A stretch of 64,000 bases of DNA from Pisaster brevispinus. Its lineage: Eukaryota; Echinodermata; Asteroidea; Forcipulatida; Asteriidae. The notes under the pieces were generated by a model. That model did no database searches. It saw nothing but the letters and a program-made list of their open reading frames with translations, and was not told the DNA's origin. Made by a program: the position numbers and the translations under genes. This document shows positions 62,641-64,000 of this stretch, in pieces (the first letter of the stretch is position 1; the number at the start of each line of letters is the position of its first letter). The stretch lies in NCBI GenBank assembly GCA_023634235.1, contig JAMKCF010000007.1, positions 7,325,630-7,389,629 of the forward strand, in the 5' to 3' direction.

Positions 62641-64000
62641 CTTCTTGGAAGAGTTGGATCATATCCGAATTAGCAGCTATGGCTACGGCTGTGGCTTGAT
62701 TATAGCCAAGTGTGATTTGTCAATGCTTACGGGTCCAGTGAATTTTCGCATGTCAAAGAAAATCCAATTAATAATATTTTGAAAGGACTCATTTTCGTCT
62801 TATTTTTAGCTTCATAAGATTACGCTGAGTGCATTCAGATCTCTGAATGCGCTCGATCAGAGTTCTTTCAGTTGCTCTGTCTATTCATCAAGTCATTGAG
62901 GTGTTATGGAAGCGTATTTTGCAGTCAGGGTCATCAACGACCGTGATTTATGTAATGCCTCTCTGTTGATGCCTCTCTGCAAGTTTTTAAAAGATTGTAT
63001 AGGCCTACTGGCTTCACTGGACTGACCTGAAAAATGCAGCAAACCCCAAGTCTCTGAGGTGCTGACAGACGAAGTCAGAGGAAGTTGGTGCTTGTTTGTT
63101 CTTTTGTTTGTTTGTTTGTTTTACTAAGTCCAAGGAAGTGGTGTCTGTTTGTTGGGGTGTTGGGGCGTTTGTTTGTTTGTTTGTTTGTTTGCTGTTCTTT
63201 TGCCAGAGCTGGTTGACCGTCTGCATTGGACGAGTCTGCTTTGGTCCCCTGGATGTAATTTGTATCAAAGTAGATTCAGGTGCAATTTTAAGGGGTGAAA
63301 ATGTTAATACATGTAAGTCTGAGATACATTAGAGGAATCTTTGATACATCTCGTCGTACTCCCGCCATTGGATCTTTTGTTTTTGTATCTCTGTGCAGAT
63401 GAACCAGATACCAAAAGCTGTATAATCTTATTAGTAAGATGTTTCTCTTTTCAAGTAAAAAAATTAACCTGCGGTAACTACCCGCCATTTACTTTGTTGG
63501 CGTTACAGCAAACATAATATCTTTTTTTAAGCCATCATTCCTGTACATGTAAATGGCTGAATAGACCACCAACACCTGAGTTTATTCAGAATAATTTTAT
63601 GAGAGTACACAGTACTTCATTTCATCAAAGGCAAGATGAAGGTCAGTGAGTTTTCAATGCAAGACCAACAATTCTATGTTTTGTTGTGAACCACCAAAAG
63701 TACACCGTAGTCATAATGGGCAAGTAGGTACATGTATTGTGCAAGGTACATTGTACATTGTACACAATTAATGCCAGTGTAACACAATTTTAGTGAAAGT
63801 ACACTGTAACACTGTGCTTGAAGTACACTGAAGTCATCCTAACGTTGCCCTGCTGTTTATCTTGGTGCCTCCTAAAAAAAGGTTTATGTGTTTGGACATG
63901 TTGTGTACTCATGTACAGTAGACCTGTGCCATTTCACCCAGGCCTTATACGTATCTGACAGAGGCAATTTTCTCTATCATGTCTATGCCCCTGGTCATTG
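62641..64000. other. Unrecognised region with (GTTT)n tracts
   Basis: Holds GTTTGTTT repeats at about 63088-63120 and 63165-63195; nothing else was supported. Confidence 0.4.

Overview
This is raw eukaryotic nuclear DNA, A+T-rich and packed with mobile elements. Introns follow GT-AG rules, there is a split JmjC-domain gene, and miniature inverted-repeat elements (MITEs), tRNA-like SINE pieces and short TACATGTA-type motifs are abundant. This fits a marine invertebrate, perhaps an echinoderm or another non-vertebrate deuterostome, but the species cannot be fixed from the sequence. Genes were rebuilt by hand from splice sites and reading phase. No prokaryotic features are present.

Region 1 (1-6438, minus strand) is a host gene: seven consistent coding exons of a JmjC-type Fe(II)/2-oxoglutarate oxygenase, cut by the window's left edge. 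Its introns hold a MITE and an interspersed repeat. Region 2 (7045-7773) is a 729-bp foldback transposon with long inverted arms and a 9-bp target duplication.

Region 3 (about 9.03-37.97 kb) is the centre of interest. A block of unusual satellite-like DNA (A-runs alternating with GTCGCC boxes) is split by a 24,139-bp insertion at 10645-34783. The insertion has 38-bp terminal inverted repeats (one mismatch) and a 6-bp target-site duplication, GTAATA. A nearly matching uninterrupted copy of the target lies at about 35405-35560. Just inside each terminus is an inverted array of 31-bp minisatellites; the two arrays share a core (GATAAGGTATC-N-CAG) but differ in the rest of the unit. The element has two convergent spliced genes that begin next to the arrays: a DDE integrase/transposase on plus (11650-13820, 435 aa, IS3/retroviral-integrase type), and an eleven-exon gene on minus (34123-20571, 448 aa by the favoured model) ending in a perfect C3HC4 RING finger. 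I read this as a giant cut-and-paste transposon carrying its own integrase and a candidate ubiquitin ligase. Later insertions (MITE pairs, a Penelope-like fragment, a non-LTR tail, a nested foldback, a 180-bp tandem repeat, a SINE) sit in its introns and in the gap between the genes.

Region 4 (38-64 kb) has few recognisable genes. It holds a 42.4-48.35 kb repeat region (a 21-bp array resembling repeated 3' splice sites, then 0.6-0.9 kb higher-order repeats), two tRNA-like repeats near 50 kb, several distinct MITE/foldback families (51.4, 53.04, 53.47, 55.05, 58.01, 58.8 and 62.45 kb), and a CpG-richer stretch near 56.2-56.7 kb with a possible first exon. Family names are from memory of motifs and could not be checked by search.
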